A DNA stretch of 64,000 nt. Origin: Lepidonotus clava. Taxonomy: Eukaryota; Annelida; Polychaeta; Phyllodocida; Polynoidae. Numbering within the stretch: position 1 is the first letter of the stretch; every line of letters starts with the position of its first letter. The position numbers and the translations under genes were made by a program. The stretch lies in the NCBI GenBank assembly GCA_936440205.1, contig OW387136.1:16216788-16280787 (forward strand), written 5' to 3'. The notes beneath the pieces were generated by a model that saw nothing but the letters and a program-made list of their open reading frames with translations, made no database searches and was not told where the DNA came from. Positions 12,081-25,202 of this stretch are shown here, one piece after another.

Positions 12081-13049
12081 TTGTGGTCTCGTCAGTTAGT
12101 CACATGACCATGAGATTTGAATTTTGGAGGGAAAGTGGTAGGCATCTTGAAAGTTGGGGTAACAGGAGAGGCAGATAGTGAAGAATATAAGACCATATTT
12201 ACTGAACGAAGTTGGCTACACTGATTTCAAACATAAAGGCTAACATACCTAGAACACATGGGATGACATAGGAAGTCATGAAAATCAAGGTATGTTGATT
12301 TAATCAGTCCATAATGTAAGTGATAGGGTTGAGTAATATAGTTGTCCGGGAGGATCAAGGGCTGTGGGGGAATACTGGCGAACATCAGGGTGGGCCTAGG
12401 GTCATTGTATCCCACCAATATATTTGGATCGTTTTAAGGGCCAGCCACACTGCCCAACTCATCTCAACTCAATTGTCATAGCTCCTGATAGCGCCAGAGC
12501 CTAGAACTCTTAGTCTTAGTGGAAAAACACTACCACGCCATAAGGTAAGACATGATGAAGTCCAGGGTGCCATTCCACAAAAAGTGTATGTAAGCAGCAA
12601 GATTGATTTTGAATCCATGCACAAATGGGTTTGGTATGGAAAAGTTACGTATGTCAAAAAAAAGTGTACTCACTTAACGTGTATTCACAAATTGATCATG
12701 CCTATCTCAAGATTTTGTATCACATATTTTCTTAATGTTTATTTCATAACTTTGCGAGATCTCAGCTGACTCTAAAATAGTCTTCATCATCGGGTTTCTT
12801 ACAAAATAAGTTTTCTAATGATATCTCATACTCTATCATAGCTTTATGAAAATAATTTACGAAAGTTAAAAATCATTTACGGACACTGAATTAACTATCA
12901 CAGATTATGACACACACACTTTTGCATGGCTGCATGCAGCTCTATATACTCTGTGTATAGCTTGCATGTGGAATGAAATGTAAATTTATAATGTGTGTAA
13001 CTCCTTGTGGAACAGCACCCTGACAAGTCAGTTGTATATTCATGAATCT
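12081..13049. other. Unique-looking stretch between satellite blocks
   Basis: About 970 bp of AT-rich sequence without repeats or motifs that I recognise. It lies between the two TTCAAG-rich segments and two satellite blocks, so it may be the internal part of a composite mobile repeat. Confidence 0.45.
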
Positions 13050-13345
13050 TCTTGGTCTTTCAAGCGGCCATTACCAGCAAGCTTAATCCAGAAAATCCAA
13101 GCAGCTTTGAAGATTCAAGAAATTTCCAGAATATCCAAGATATCTCACTTTCAAGAAAGTTCCAGAAATTCCAAGGTGTCTCATCCTGATCTTGAACTTT
13201 CATGAATATCATTGAATATTCAAGCGGCCAATACCAGCAAGTTCTTTCTAGAAAATCCAAGTTTACTAGTAGGTTGAAATAAGTTGGATATTCAAGAATA
13301 TTCAGGGGCAAAAATGCTCGGATTTTCAAGAAATTTCAACCTCTA
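13050..13345. repeat. TTCAAG-rich segment, right, with an internal 161-bp-spaced duplication
   Basis: It contains two similar 45-bp stretches starting near 13057 and 13218. Each reads TTCAAGCGGCCA(T/A)TACCAG, then CAAG and AGAAAATCCAAG. Between and after them lie more TTCAAGAAATTTC-type words. It runs directly into satellite block B at about 13352. Confidence 0.6.
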
Positions 13346-13351
13346 TTTTGC

Positions 13352-13943
13352 CCCAGGGAGCCAAGCTGCCTTTTATTTGGGATGAGACCCCAGATGTAGT
13401 GTAACCTACAGGGCCAAGTTGCCTTTTTATTGGGGACAAGACCCCAGATGTAGTGTAACCTACAGGGCCAAGTTGCCCTTTTATTGGGGACTAGACCCCA
13501 GATGTAGTGTAACCTACAGGGCCAAGTTGCCCTTTTATTAGGGACAGACCCCATACAGTGTAACCTACATGACTAGATGAGCCCCCATGTATGGGTAACC
13601 AACTGGGCCTTTGTACTGGTAAGACCCCAACACACCGTACACCCTACTGGGGCAAGTTGTCCTTTTATCAAGCATGAGCTTCAAGGTGTGGTATAACCCA
13701 TAGTGCCAAGTTGTCCTTTTACCAGGGACCAGTCCCAAGGTCCCATGTTGTCCGTTTACAGGGGGAAACACCCAGATATATTGTAACCTTCAGGGCCAAG
13801 TTGTCTGGTTTTTTTTAATTTACTAGTGATGAGCCCCAAGGTATGGGTTAACCTTCAGGGATAAGTTATCTTTTTACTCGGGACAAATCCCAATGTATGT
13901 TGTAACCTACAGGGCCAAGTTGTCCTTTCAAAGGGACGAGCCA
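13352..13943. repeat. 54-bp satellite, block B (about 11 units)
   Basis: The first four units (about 13366-13560) are nearly identical, with CAAGTTGCCCTTTTATTGGG and CCCCAGATGTAGTGTAACCT as conserved stretches. Units to the right of about 13560 are increasingly divergent and of uneven length. This gradient implies recent expansion at the left edge of an older array. The minus strand is open across the young units with an 18-residue period. No start, stop or flanking coding context supports a real gene. Confidence 0.88.
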
Positions 13944-16900
13944 GCCCATCCTGAGTTAGCTGGATCCCCACCGAGCACCATTTATATTTTGACACGTGTT
14001 CCATCAACCATAAACACTTGCCTCTCTCTATTTTTCTTCACAGATTTGTTTTTTCCCTGGTTTATCCCTTACTTTATCCCCCTTTCCCTGCCGAGTCAGG
14101 ATATATATACTCCCGCCAGCTGGGACTGCGACGTCCGAGTGTTATCTTTCAATCGGACCCTCAAAGAAAAACAAGTTTTGCGTTTAGCGTTTCCTTACTT
14201 CCTTACAGCTAGCGGCTAGCAAGGCCTGTGCTTTTTGAGGATTGCGTCAGCTGAACCTGTTCTCGCTGCCTGTCCCGTCTCCCCGTTATTCTTGCCCTTA
14301 CAGACAACAAGTTGACTCTTCACAGCTTTTGGCTAGGGGGGGAAATAGATTTTTTTTCTCCAAGACTGTCGCGTCCAACACGGCACGAAACGCCAACAAA
14401 ATAACTGCATGCATTTTATTCCAGTTTGTCCTCATTTAGTTAGCACGCAACGTTTGTGCCATGCCGTCACCATGCAGGATAAACGACAATCCAAATTGTT
14501 TGAGGTGCAAGGGATTTTACGTCATTTCACAGACATTTTGCTTTGCACTTGCCGACCCTACTTTTGGCGTTTAAATGTATCAATTACTAGAATAAAAACG
14601 TGAAACTCTCAATTTTTACCCCTTTTAGACGAAGACAATGCGTCTGAGTCTCGGTATCAGCTAACGTGCATGCAAGGGCCTCGATGTACAAGAACATTGG
14701 ACCACTTCGGAATCTTCAATTATCCGATTGGCGTTTTTTTGTCGCGTCCCCCCTAGGCTTGTATTGCCGTCACTAATGGATATACTGAATTACATGGGCC
14801 ATAAAATACAAAACACATTACTGTAAACGGCAAGGGACGGGCAGGAGCGGGAGGCTTAACATGAAGGGCGAACTGTTGAACGCTACAGGCTTATGATAAC
14901 CCAAAATGGCCCTACATCGTCTATGACAAGTGACGGGAGGGGTCAGTCTCTGTTGCTGTTCACGTTGAGCTAACTTTCTAGGTCATCCATTAGTCATTCC
15001 TAAAATACACATCACGTAATTCTATTGTCGGGATTGATTTTTGGCAGTGCATGAATTTGCTAATGGTCTCGACTTGATAGAGTAAATATTGGGATATGTA
15101 TTTGCAAAAAGAAACATTCAGAAGGAAATTCAAAAGTATCGGAAATTATATCAAATGCAAGGGTGAGATTTTTTTAATTCTAAAATACGTGTTCACTTAA
15201 ATCTATATCACATGAATCTATGCGTTATAGTTCGTATAAGTGTACCATAGGTACTAAAGTCAAAGTATCCTTACCATTTACAATGGTCAATTTCAACTTA
15301 AATTTTGCGGGGTTGTGGATATATTCTGACGCACCATATTAAAGACACTTTTCACAATATATATTTCCTAATCTTCTTCTTAACAAATTATTTTCAAGAT
15401 ATTGATAGAACAGTATAGATACTCGAATGCAGAAGCCAACATTTATTTATAGATATATATTTGAGAACACAATACCTGTTAGCGTAGATAACTCCTGTGG
15501 TATATTCCTCTCCTCTGTAATATATCAAACAGGACATATTTAACATTTAATTCAGGAATATTCAGCAAATTTCTCATTTTTAAAACATAACATGCATGAC
15601 TGAGTGGTCTTGGTGGTGTTATCAAGATCACAATCTGCAGTGGTTGGTCTTGTTGGCAGTGGTCTTGTTGACATCCCTATAACAGTACCTGGCGCTAGGC
15701 ACTGTTAACAGTACCTAGAGTCCCAATTACAATACGTCCTTATCATCACTCTAACAGCCTGCTCCTACATGCAGAGAAGGCTCCCGCTAACAGAATACCC
15801 TCCTCACATAGCTCACCTTTAATCCAATTACAGCACAGAACCCCCGCTATTTAAGTCTATTTTTGCCCGGCTTGGCTCTGGAGGCATTGTACACAGGGGG
15901 CGTTACGTTTTGTGCCCGGGACAAACGGCTGACAGGTTGTGGAGGCAGGTAAATATAACACACGCCGGGTACAACATGCGACAAGCTAAATTAGTCCAAT
16001 ACCAGTGAGATCGGCCCTATAGCCCTTGCTTATTGCCTACCTCCACAGAGTATAGCTGATCTGTATACATGTACTCGGTATTTTTCACAGATACTAATCT
16101 CTGCTACTCTTAAAATTAAAAGCTCAAACTAAAACTTTAAGGATTGCTGTAGCAATTGAGGGTGAACAGACCAATGCATTTGTGACAGCCTTATTTAACT
16201 GGTAAATTTGAGGAACTGAAACAATGAAATTGCACTATCTGAAAGACATTCCCCAGTGATGAAGAAACATTTGCTGTTACAGGTCTACCCCTGAGTGGAG
16301 TGTGTTTAACGTTTAATAAGTCTGCAGCGGGGGCCTGTCTGGGGGTCCCCTAAGCCCCCAACGAGCTGTAATCATCCCACGGCCAGGCCCCATTTGCTTA
16401 ACAACTTACTGGGACGGAGGCTTTTTGAATATCATACACAATGGTGAACAATACGAGCTGGCCGGTTGGCGAGTACTTGTACCTGGGCTATAGGCCTGTA
16501 GGTGCCGGCTGGGCCGAGCTGCAGGGCCCAATGGACTAACTGTATATGGATGTGAAAAGCTCCTCTGTGGTGAGAGTGCCGGGCGGGTTGATGCGAGGGC
16601 CAACAGACTCAGCCTAATGTATTGCCACATGCACTTGTGACGGCCTCATTTGAAAGTCGATTACAATCAAACCATTCACGTTTGGCATCAATATATGCAT
16701 AAGCATTCAAAATCAGCCCTGTTGTACATAGTGTGTATGTACTGCCAGTGTAGTAGTTTCTATTTCAACAAAAAGTTCGTATACGAGTATTTCATAAGGA
16801 AAGAAGATGTAATATGGTTATATTATCCCGATGTTTTCTTCCGCAGTATGAGCGTTGCACTAAATATGCGGGAGAACTGTTCTCCGTGAATTCTGCTGAA

Positions 16901-18727
16901 TCTAGTCTGTTAAGGACTAACAGACAGCAGTCACAATCGATTTTTTGTCAATTTGGTTAAATATAGACTGAAACGGTGAAACGTGGTCTTTCATTATGCC
17001 ACTATCATCGCTAGACGAAATGAACTGAGTTTGGTTTGAAATAATAAATTCTGCTATAAATAGCTGAAATACTTTCAAAATATCCCAACAACCCTTATCC
17101 AGTGTATTCTTATGAGTGAACTGAATCTGTATAGGTGAACCATTTAGGTCAATAAAAGGTGTATCAACAATAGCAATCTAGCCTAAGTATCTACGGTCTG
17201 GATTCATCAATCCATTTGCGAGGAGGATGCCTCTTGAGTTCCCTTTTTCTACCATCAGAAAATAACCCAAACTAAAACTCCATGACATCACGCAATGTCA
17301 ACAAATAAAATAATTGCTGTGTAACACATTACTACGTTTGACTACAATGAGAGCCTAAGGGGAGCCCAGAAATGATGCCGCTGGGCCCCCAAAAAAAGAA
17401 TATCAAAGCTCCAAGATGTACGGTTTTTCATAAGCTTGATCAGCCATAATAAAACATTTACATGCAGATGTTTTGAAATGAAGAGTTTACCGTTTGCTAA
17501 TAAGCATCTAACAAATGGCGTGGCGCCTGTTACAAAACCACTGACACGTCAGGGCATGCAAGTGTAAATTGCTTTTTTATTTGTATTTGAACTCGTTGGG
17601 ATTGATATAAAATGTGGCCAAAGCTAACACTTTGGGGATACGGCTTGTTTTATAGATGCTGTAAACCATGCCATAAAGTTAGCCAGACTAATTTTTGTTT
17701 GTATTTTGTCAAGGTTTCTAAATCTTTCACCCAAAGATAGTGCCATTATATGGAACGTTGTATCGTAAGGGAATTTGCAGAAAACTAACACATCGTTTTC
17801 AGCTTGTCATGGAATCATTTTTTCTAGTATCAATATGAATCGGTCCCAGAGAGCACGGAATGAAAATCACATCTCGAGGGGATGGCGTCCCCAACATGAC
17901 TTATCGATATCAATTCGTGCCTTTCCCTATACATCATTCTAGGGATTGCGAGCTTGTCAAATCAAATAGGCTACTTTTGAACCGACCTCGGCAAAAGTTT
18001 CCATTCTGTTTTCAGGCTCAGATAATATGGAATTCATAAAAAGGAAAATAAAAACGACGTAGACTAGACTATGATGTACGGTTTCCATAACGCTATGGAC
18101 CTGTCTGTCTGCCTTAATAACGTATCGTTCCCTAGGCGCTGCGCTAGTTTGGGTGTCTGAACACCCTCTCTGAAATCAGAGGCTGTTAAAAACAGTGACA
18201 TCTATGGCAGGCCATATAAGAAAAAACTTTACAAATCGTGTTTCTAGTCTTATCTATAACGTTAAAACAACATTGCGTTTCTTTCTAAAGAATATTGTTG
18301 CTCGCAACTTTGCAATCCAATGGAAAACGTAACTGTACCCTTGCCTCAGATCCATTCATGAGTACAGCACATTAAGAAACTGTATCTAATTTTTTTAAAT
18401 AGTTTCTACAGACTTTGCTTACCATAGTGATGACCCCAAGTTTTGTTACAACAGTAACAAGGCACGGCCACGTTTTTCTGACATCAAGTGTCCATGAAAG
18501 AAGAGGACCCAGTTTGCCGTTGTGCCTGTTTTTAGCCACTATCTCCGGAGAGGACCTATAGGGCCACAGCCCAGACTCCAAACACACTCTGAAAGACAGG
18601 CCCAAAAAACACCAAGACGCCCACACAGAATCATCCTACAAAAAACGGCCTAATGGATGGATACATGGCGGCGCCCATTGCCTCTACAGTACAACCTGTA
18701 TCTGTAAAGTTACTTAAAATCTATCCC
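13944..18727. other. Long non-coding stretch
   Basis: I found no gene, RNA or clear repeat. The longest forward open frame near 13893-14219 starts inside the satellite and shows no domain. 15600-15720 has a small direct repeat (GTGGTCTTG/TTGGTCTTG and ACAGTACCT twice). 15000-15600 is AT-rich. Confidence 0.5.
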
Positions 18728-18735
18728 AACTATAT

Positions 18736-18925
18736 AGTGTTTTCCCCATGCCCGTGTAGCCAGCTGGTCCAACCAGCTTTGATTTTCATCGGCCAGCTTT
18801 AATATCACTAAGCTGCTCAAGAGTATATATAATTAAAACATGGAAAATATTGTATCAGAACTGAAATGCTTTAAAATCCTAGATTTACAAAACGACCAGC
18901 TTTATTTTTTCCAAGGAAAACATTG
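18736..18925. mobile_element. hAT-like MITE with near-perfect 8-bp target duplication
   Basis: A 190-bp element starting AGTGTTTTCC and ending GGAAAACATTG, so the ends are inverted repeats. It is flanked by AACTATAT (18728-18735) and AACTATGT (18926-18933), an 8-bp target duplication with one mismatch, the length expected of hAT elements. The interior has three CCAGCTTT words and no open frame. It is non-autonomous. Confidence 0.7.
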
Positions 18926-18933
18926 AACTATGT

Positions 18934-20027
18934 TGGATGTCAGGTAATTAACAAGGGCCAACGTCCAATAAGCTATCTAAATTTAATGTACATAATCATG
19001 AGGATTCTAAATAAATAAATAAAAAAGATACTTGAGATTAAAGATGCATCCTTTTCAACTGTACCTGTTATCCTAGTGACGGAAGGGAGAAGAAGTGGGG
19101 CCATGATAACATTATTTTTTAAAAGATACTTTTCTTATCTATTTATTTCTTACTGTGGAGAACCTACCCAAGAACGTACGTGCTCTCTGGTGGGAAGAAA
19201 AAAATGCCCTCCCAGCAGTTGTCACAGATCTTTTTATTTTGCTCGGCGGGGTGTATTTTGCCCCAAGTTGTGGGTAACCCTAGCCGGGTCCCCGAGGCGT
19301 GGCCGTGTGTGTGTGATGTGTGGTGTGCCCCCCTCAGCCAACCTCAATCAGGGCTACCAGGGACAGTTTGTGTGGACTAGATAAGGCCCTACAGCCCGAC
19401 TCATCGCCGCAATATCGTGTGTTTAGCCACTCGAACAGAGAAGACTGCAGTCAAATAAACTCGGTGTGACTCGGGTGTTACCTCAGGCCCGGCAGCTGTC
19501 CAAACAGGGAGGGTCGTGTTCAGAGAAGGTGGCACGGTCACCTATATATTAAATGCCCTTCACCACCTTATAGACACCAGCGGCACCTTTACATACTTGG
19601 ATGTTGGCAAGATTTGCTTGTTGATGACAATTGCACATGAATATTCTGTTTTGGAAATTAAATGTAATTGTGTACATTTACTGGGTGCACATGATTACAG
19701 TAATGGTGCATGATGCAGCCCGCAGTAGTATAAGGTATGTGGTTTCTTTCATTTGCAAAATATGTATGCAAAAATATGAACATATTTGCAATAGGTCCAT
19801 TACCAGGGCAGTATTCCCTACAACGTCTTTATATTGCAGGGGATTTTCCCCTGAATTCTAAAAAGGGCCAGGAGTTATTTCAACCCACTAGGAATATCCC
19901 CAATGGTCATTTGGGTCGGGCGACACCAAGACTGTCCCTGTATGTGGGTCTAAGCCCTGGATCTCTGTTACAATGACGGACGACCCAGGGTAGGGAATCC
20001 TAGCCCCCAACCCCCTCACCAGGAGAA
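18934..20027. other. Non-coding stretch
   Basis: No recognisable gene. Short overlapping open frames near 19076-19384 and 19516-19976 have no domain signature. Confidence 0.5.
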
Positions 20028-20042
20028 CCCCCCCCCCCCCCC
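20028..20042 (+). repeat. Poly-C tract, 15 bp
   Basis: Fifteen uninterrupted C. It sits between two near copies of CCCCTCACC(A/G)GG(A/G)GAAC, suggesting slippage or duplication around the tract. Confidence 0.9.
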
Positions 20043-21707
20043 TCACCGGGGGAACGCCCGGCCCTATGACCTTTACCTGCCTCCTGTAGGCTGGGGGATG
20101 ACAAAGGTCAGCCCAAGGACAATGAAGGACACGACCCACAATACACTCATTAGCTGTCACCCCCCTTTGACCAGCCCTAGTTTCCCAGCTCCTGTTTCTT
20201 TTGCCTCTTATCTATATCGCTGACGCCTCCATTGATGCTCCTTGGCAGTAGGGGAAGAGGGTCATACCCGGGGGTCATACTTAGCTTAGGTAATATGTGT
20301 TTGTCTTTTATTAACTATTCTTTAAATAGCAAGTCTTTGTTCATCTCGTCATCTCAATTCATCAGGTTTACAACTAGAGGATGTCACCCTTAGGAAATGT
20401 CATTGTTGTCAGTACAGGAATGGTTGGTTAGCTGCTTACAAGTTTCTTGCACTCCCATTCTGTAACTTACAGGTATATATCTATGACACATGAATTTACT
20501 GTCGCAGTTATCTAAAGTGATATTTTCGTCACTTCTATTATATATACATTACTTCAAAATTGTTTGGCTATGACCATAATGTATGTATTACAAGCTAGCA
20601 TACCAAAAATAACCCCCATATTAACCTCAAAAACGGCGTTAATATGTTGACTGAAGAACCTGTACCAGGGACTTTGTTACTCTGGAACTTACGTACAAGC
20701 TTACCAAAATAGATTTTTGTATAAATTACTTAGACGTTGATGACCATCATAAGTGGTACTTAGGAGACTAAGTAGAGCCTCTAAACCACAGAGCAAACAG
20801 TGCATTGGGTGAGTTCTTCTAACATCTACCTGTTTACCTTAGGCATTCTATCGGACCCAGTCAGCCAGTGCTAATCCTGTTAAGAGGCTACCCCTGATAA
20901 TGTTTCTTTTGGACAAGTTACTCTGTTGTACTAGATCCTAATCTGTCCTGCTTGTCCCTAAGTATCTATTTTCTTAATTCTTGATTGTGATTGTGGCTAC
21001 AAATCCCTTTGGTTGTGAGATCTGGCAAGATTTACTAGGGAGTGTATATCACCTAAACTCCCTGAATTAACTTATTTGGAGGACTGCCTATAACCTATTT
21101 GGACATCACCACAGATTCAGCGCTCCCTGAGTCCCGAGGACTGCCGCCAATGACAATCTGTTGTGGGAAAAACAACATCACATTGGGACGGTTGAGGCAT
21201 GTATTATTCTCGTTATAGGAGGTTGTAGGGACGGCCACATTCCTAATGGATAAAGTCGATCCCCGACCCCTGGTCACATGACACCAATGGTGTCACACCT
21301 GGCGGCCGTCCAAGTAATTAGGTTCCCGGGCCGCCAGCAACCCTGAAAATAAAAACCACAACTTGGCTGCTTGTGGCTAGAGCAGGGCGTAAACGATGGG
21401 AATTATCTCACATTTCACGCCACATTATTTCGCCCGACACATCTTGAAATTCATCAATTTCCCCGAGCTGGGATGCGTGTTGCCCTTTTTGCGACAATCA
21501 GACGAAAGAGGGTCTGTGATAAAACCCCACTGCTCCCTTGGTGAATCAGGTGTGTTGTTTTTGAGGTAATTGGCCTTCTGCTCCGTAGTCACAGCGTTTC
21601 AGGCTAATAAGTGTTCATGATCATGGGCTTACAGGCGTTACACGGGGGTCAGGGGGTCAGAGGGGTCATGTCCTGGGTGTGTGGGGGTCATAGGTCACAG
21701 GTGGATT
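20043..21707. other. Non-coding stretch
   Basis: No gene or repeat recognised. Confidence 0.5.
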
Positions 21708-21721
21708 CCCCCCCCCCCCCC
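21708..21721 (+). repeat. Poly-C tract, 14 bp
   Basis: Fourteen C followed by ACCACCACCACC, a short CCA repeat. Confidence 0.9.
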
Positions 21722-21956
21722 ACCACCACCACCTGACGACCAGCTGGTAACGCACCACCTCCGTCCCACCTTCCCCCACCTTTTTACTGGAGACCTTCCA
21801 TATGAAGGTAGATACAATTACACCTGGGGACCTGGTATAAAACACAGGTAAGCTGAGTGTATACATACCTGCCATGCACAGCCGGGGGGCTAACGTTAAA
21901 GGTCACGTAGAACGTGGAGAGAAGGGCATTGGCTTTCCCCACCGACCCAAATAATT

Positions 21957-22040
21957 ATGTCCAGTATGATTCGGTATGCAGTGAAGAAAATGTGGGACAA
22001 GCTTCCAGTCAATATTCAAAAGAAGAAGTATGGGACATAA
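21957..22040 (+). pseudogene. Possible LINE reverse-transcriptase C-terminal scrap
   Basis: Twenty-seven codons and a stop encode a peptide containing IRYAVKKMWDKLPVNIQ. The pattern IRY...xxWxxLPxxI resembles the segment downstream of the reverse-transcriptase domain in many non-LTR elements (commonly RY...LWNSLP..I). It is too short to assign a clade, no catalytic domain precedes it, and it could be chance. Confidence 0.3.
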
Positions 22041-24687
22041 TCTATCCTGACGATTCGATTATTGTCATTTAAAGTTAGGCCTCTTTCCGCATAATAATTT
22101 GTTTAGGAATAAACAGATTTGAACCATCTCCGCTAGTACCGTATGAGCATTCTGGAATCTTAAAATGTTAAAACGTGTCTTTATTATGTTGTCAAAACAT
22201 GACTTCTTTTCTGAAGTATGCATAAAGGAAAACATTTTGGCAAAACCCAAAATCAAAGACCGGACAAAACATGGTTGGAATTTAAAGCCAGTAGGAAAAA
22301 CTACTCCCAAATACTCTTCAGTTGTGAGGACGAGGATTCTTCTCTTGGGATAAAATGACGGAGTTTACTTTAAACGGGAACTAGAACATCTGCTGACGAT
22401 ACCCCTTTCCTTGATGTGGGATTTTCCACTTTGCTATGAATACTTCTTTGAGTTAATTCAAACAGGGACTGTCTGGAGTGCAGACACTGTGAAGGGACGC
22501 GATGAGAGCGTTCCCTGCTTGGGTGAGCTTGTAACTTGTGTGAGAGCATGCGTGGGTGAAACCCATGCTTATTCTAGCATGCCAACAGATCTGAAATTAC
22601 TCCTGAATGCGTGTTACACTTGTAATTGCATCTGAGAACCTCTATAGTTAAATGCACCGTTTAATGGGACTCTCGAATAAAATTATCTATAGGAACAACT
22701 TTTTATGTGTATTGCTAGGAGGAATTAAAGCGTTACCCATTTCGTTGAATATCCAAATATCGATGACGTACATGTGCATGCATTAACGATTTGACAAATT
22801 GTGTACGTGAATAAATCCTTTAGGTAATGACTATGAGTTGAACATTATTGAACTGAGGACTTAATTATTAATGATTTGATATGATCTTAGTGTCAGAGGT
22901 GAGGGAGAGTGGGCGACGATATAAAATAAAACCATTATAGGTATATGTATTATTGATCCGACGTATTGCTGGTATGGGTAAAGAATAGGCGATCTTATGA
23001 AATATTGCCATGTTGGAAACCTATCCCTATTCAAGTGTTTGGACACATACTGCGACACCACTTGTCACTTGTAAAGAACTGGGACTGCGGAGAAGGCACT
23101 TTGAGGCAAAGACCAACAGGTTGACTTGTATATGGAGAGGACCTGACCCATTAAGTGAGGGCTGCGAACAAAGGCGACCAGGTCCGGACATGCACCAGTT
23201 GCCATAACTGTTTCCCCCACCACAATCGGTAAGTGAACTAGGAGGCGTCTCCCCACCCACATTGTAGCATCCCAAATGTATCGCTACACTCCCACACACA
23301 CAAAAACAAAACAAAAAAAAGATAACAGAGGAAAGCCCCAACAAACGATGTCAGTAAAAAACAAAGGCCCGATAGCATCTCCCTGAGGCATTCCCACTCA
23401 CGTGCCCATGCGTGCAACAGCCTGGCCCAGTCAGGGAGACCTCATTTGCCCCCCTTTTTAGCCCCCTTTTTTAGCCCCTATTTCTTGCCGCTCTGCCGGC
23501 CCTCTATTCCTGCTCGGAGGCCAATCGATACGGAGGGACTGCTCGGGTCTAATGGGCCGCTTCCCGCCGCCGTCACCCGTCTTCCCCCAATCGCATTTGC
23601 ATTGACGGCCCCCTGTCCCTGCCGCCGCCGCCGCCTGCATACGGCATATGTATTGATTTGTCGGGCCCTAATAAAAGATCTCCGGTCGCCGTGGGGGCCT
23701 GGTCGGTAAAACTTGGTGTCCTACATGGCGGACTGGGTGTGTGTGTGCCTTCTCTGATATTGTGTGGGGTGGGGGAAACTGTTCGGGGTAAAGCCTATAT
23801 TCCACAAGGTGACTTTGACAATCTGGAATATGACAATTTTTTAAATTGTAATTATAAATATGAAAGAACCGTTGCATGCTACCATTTGGAGGGAAATGTG
23901 AAATCCTTTCTAATAGTACATTCCATCCATACTTAATCATTATTGCCGCTGACAATTTCGGAAATCGTGAGATAAATCGGGTAGTGTAATACAGCCTTCA
24001 GGGGTAATAACACAAGCCTGACCCCAATCACAATGATCACTGGGGCACTGCTTGGCTGACTTTTAAAGATGGTGATTATAGTGTTATTGGCATGTTACAA
24101 TCAATGCTGCATTCAAGACCGCCCCCAGCTTGTGGAATGTAATTGCGCCTGTCCAGGGCATTCGACAAGCAATTTGTTTCCCAAGTGGAATTTACAATGT
24201 GCACTCCACTGCATTCCTGCCCCAAGAAAAATGAGACCTTACAAATGATGGAATAAAACTACATTAGAAAGCCCTTTAGACTATTTTTGGAAAACCAAAA
24301 AACCAAAAATAAAACTACCCTATCAGTTCACACAATTTTGGGTTTATATGACCAAAGGGTCTATCACACGTTCCAGTGATTGGTACTGTAACTTCTTCAC
24401 TTAACCACATTGGTCGTTAAACCTCCGTGGCAAATAACCGTCCATAAATTCCCAGACAATCACATAAATAGAGTCCAAGCCATGTTTTATTTCCCTGTAC
24501 CAAAAGCCCGCTGCGCTTATTTCTCCCACCCAGAGATTGACCGCTCACGAAGCTTTCTCTTTTCGTGGAGATTAATTGCCCACTAAACCCATGTAAGGGC
24601 CGAGCAATTAACGGTCTACTTCGGGGAAGTGGGCGTGGGCGAGGTGTTAAAACGGCCACTGTTTGTCCGCAGGGCAGTGGGAGGCTG
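22041..24687. other. Non-coding stretch
   Basis: No gene recognised. 23440-23720 is GC-rich, with a short duplication of CCCCCTTTTTTAG near 23450-23475 and a CCG-rich patch near 23620. The frames open there on both strands are low-complexity. Confidence 0.5.
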
Positions 24688-24740
24688 ACCACTCTAGGAC
24701 TGACCACTCTAGGACTGACCACTCCAGGCTGACCACTCCA
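24688..24740. repeat. Short tandem repeat, about 15-bp unit (GACCACTCTAGGACT)
   Basis: About four units of GACCACTC(T/C)AGG(A)CT in tandem. It abuts the 15-bp C tract at 24742-24756. Confidence 0.85.
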
Positions 24741-24741
24741 G

Positions 24742-24756
24742 CCCCCCCCCCCCCCC
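24742..24756 (+). repeat. Poly-C tract, 15 bp
   Basis: Fifteen C, forming the left arm of an inverted homopolymer pair with the G tract at 24870-24883. Between them GTGGCCACTTGA occurs twice as a direct repeat. Confidence 0.9.
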
Positions 24757-24869
24757 TCCTCATCATAATGTACAAACTGTGGCCACTTGACCAAAGTAGT
24801 CTCCGGGCACACGGCGGGGTGTGGCCACTTGATGGAATAGCCCCCAAGGCAGCAACCTGGGATTCTGTA

Positions 24870-24883
24870 GGGGGGGGGGGGGG
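24870..24883 (+). repeat. Poly-G tract, 14 bp
   Basis: Fourteen G, complementary to the C tract about 115 bp upstream, so the two could pair on one strand. Confidence 0.9.
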
Positions 24884-25084
24884 TAGAATATTGTGGTTTT
24901 GACCGCCACTCTGGAGGACAGGTATCGCCCTGAAGGGTTTCATATAACGACAGGTAGACCAGGTGCCACGTTTACAATATCAATGATCTTTACAGACTAT
25001 TTTCCTATCTGAATATGTTTAGCGATCTGTGGCACATTTTTCTTTTATATTATGTGTACAATGTATTATTCTATTTATTTCTTC

Positions 25085-25202
25085 TTTTTCTCCCTCTTTT
25101 TTTGAGGGGGCAATTTCTTTTTTTTTTTTTTTTTTTTTTTAAGATAAATTCTCGAACCCATGGGCGCCCCCACCCCTTTTGAAATTTCTGGATCTGCCCC
25201 TG
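25085..25202 (-). mobile_element. hAT-like MITE, GGATC-terminus family, truncated copy
   Basis: On the minus strand it starts CAGGGGCAGATCCAGAAATT, almost the same terminus as the complete element at 39601-39744. The opposite inverted terminus is missing or too worn to see. The body contains a 23-base T run (25118-25140). The left limit given is approximate. Confidence 0.55.

Noticed and set aside
13336-13554. Minus-strand open frame with an 18-residue repeat (NKRATWPC type)
   Set aside because: It follows from the 54-bp satellite period being a multiple of three. Divergent units beyond it carry stops and indels, as in neutral repeats.
25152-25161. TCGAACCCA, resembling a tRNA T-arm on the minus strand
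   Set aside because: No acceptor stem or A-box at the right distance; it lies in the body of a MITE.
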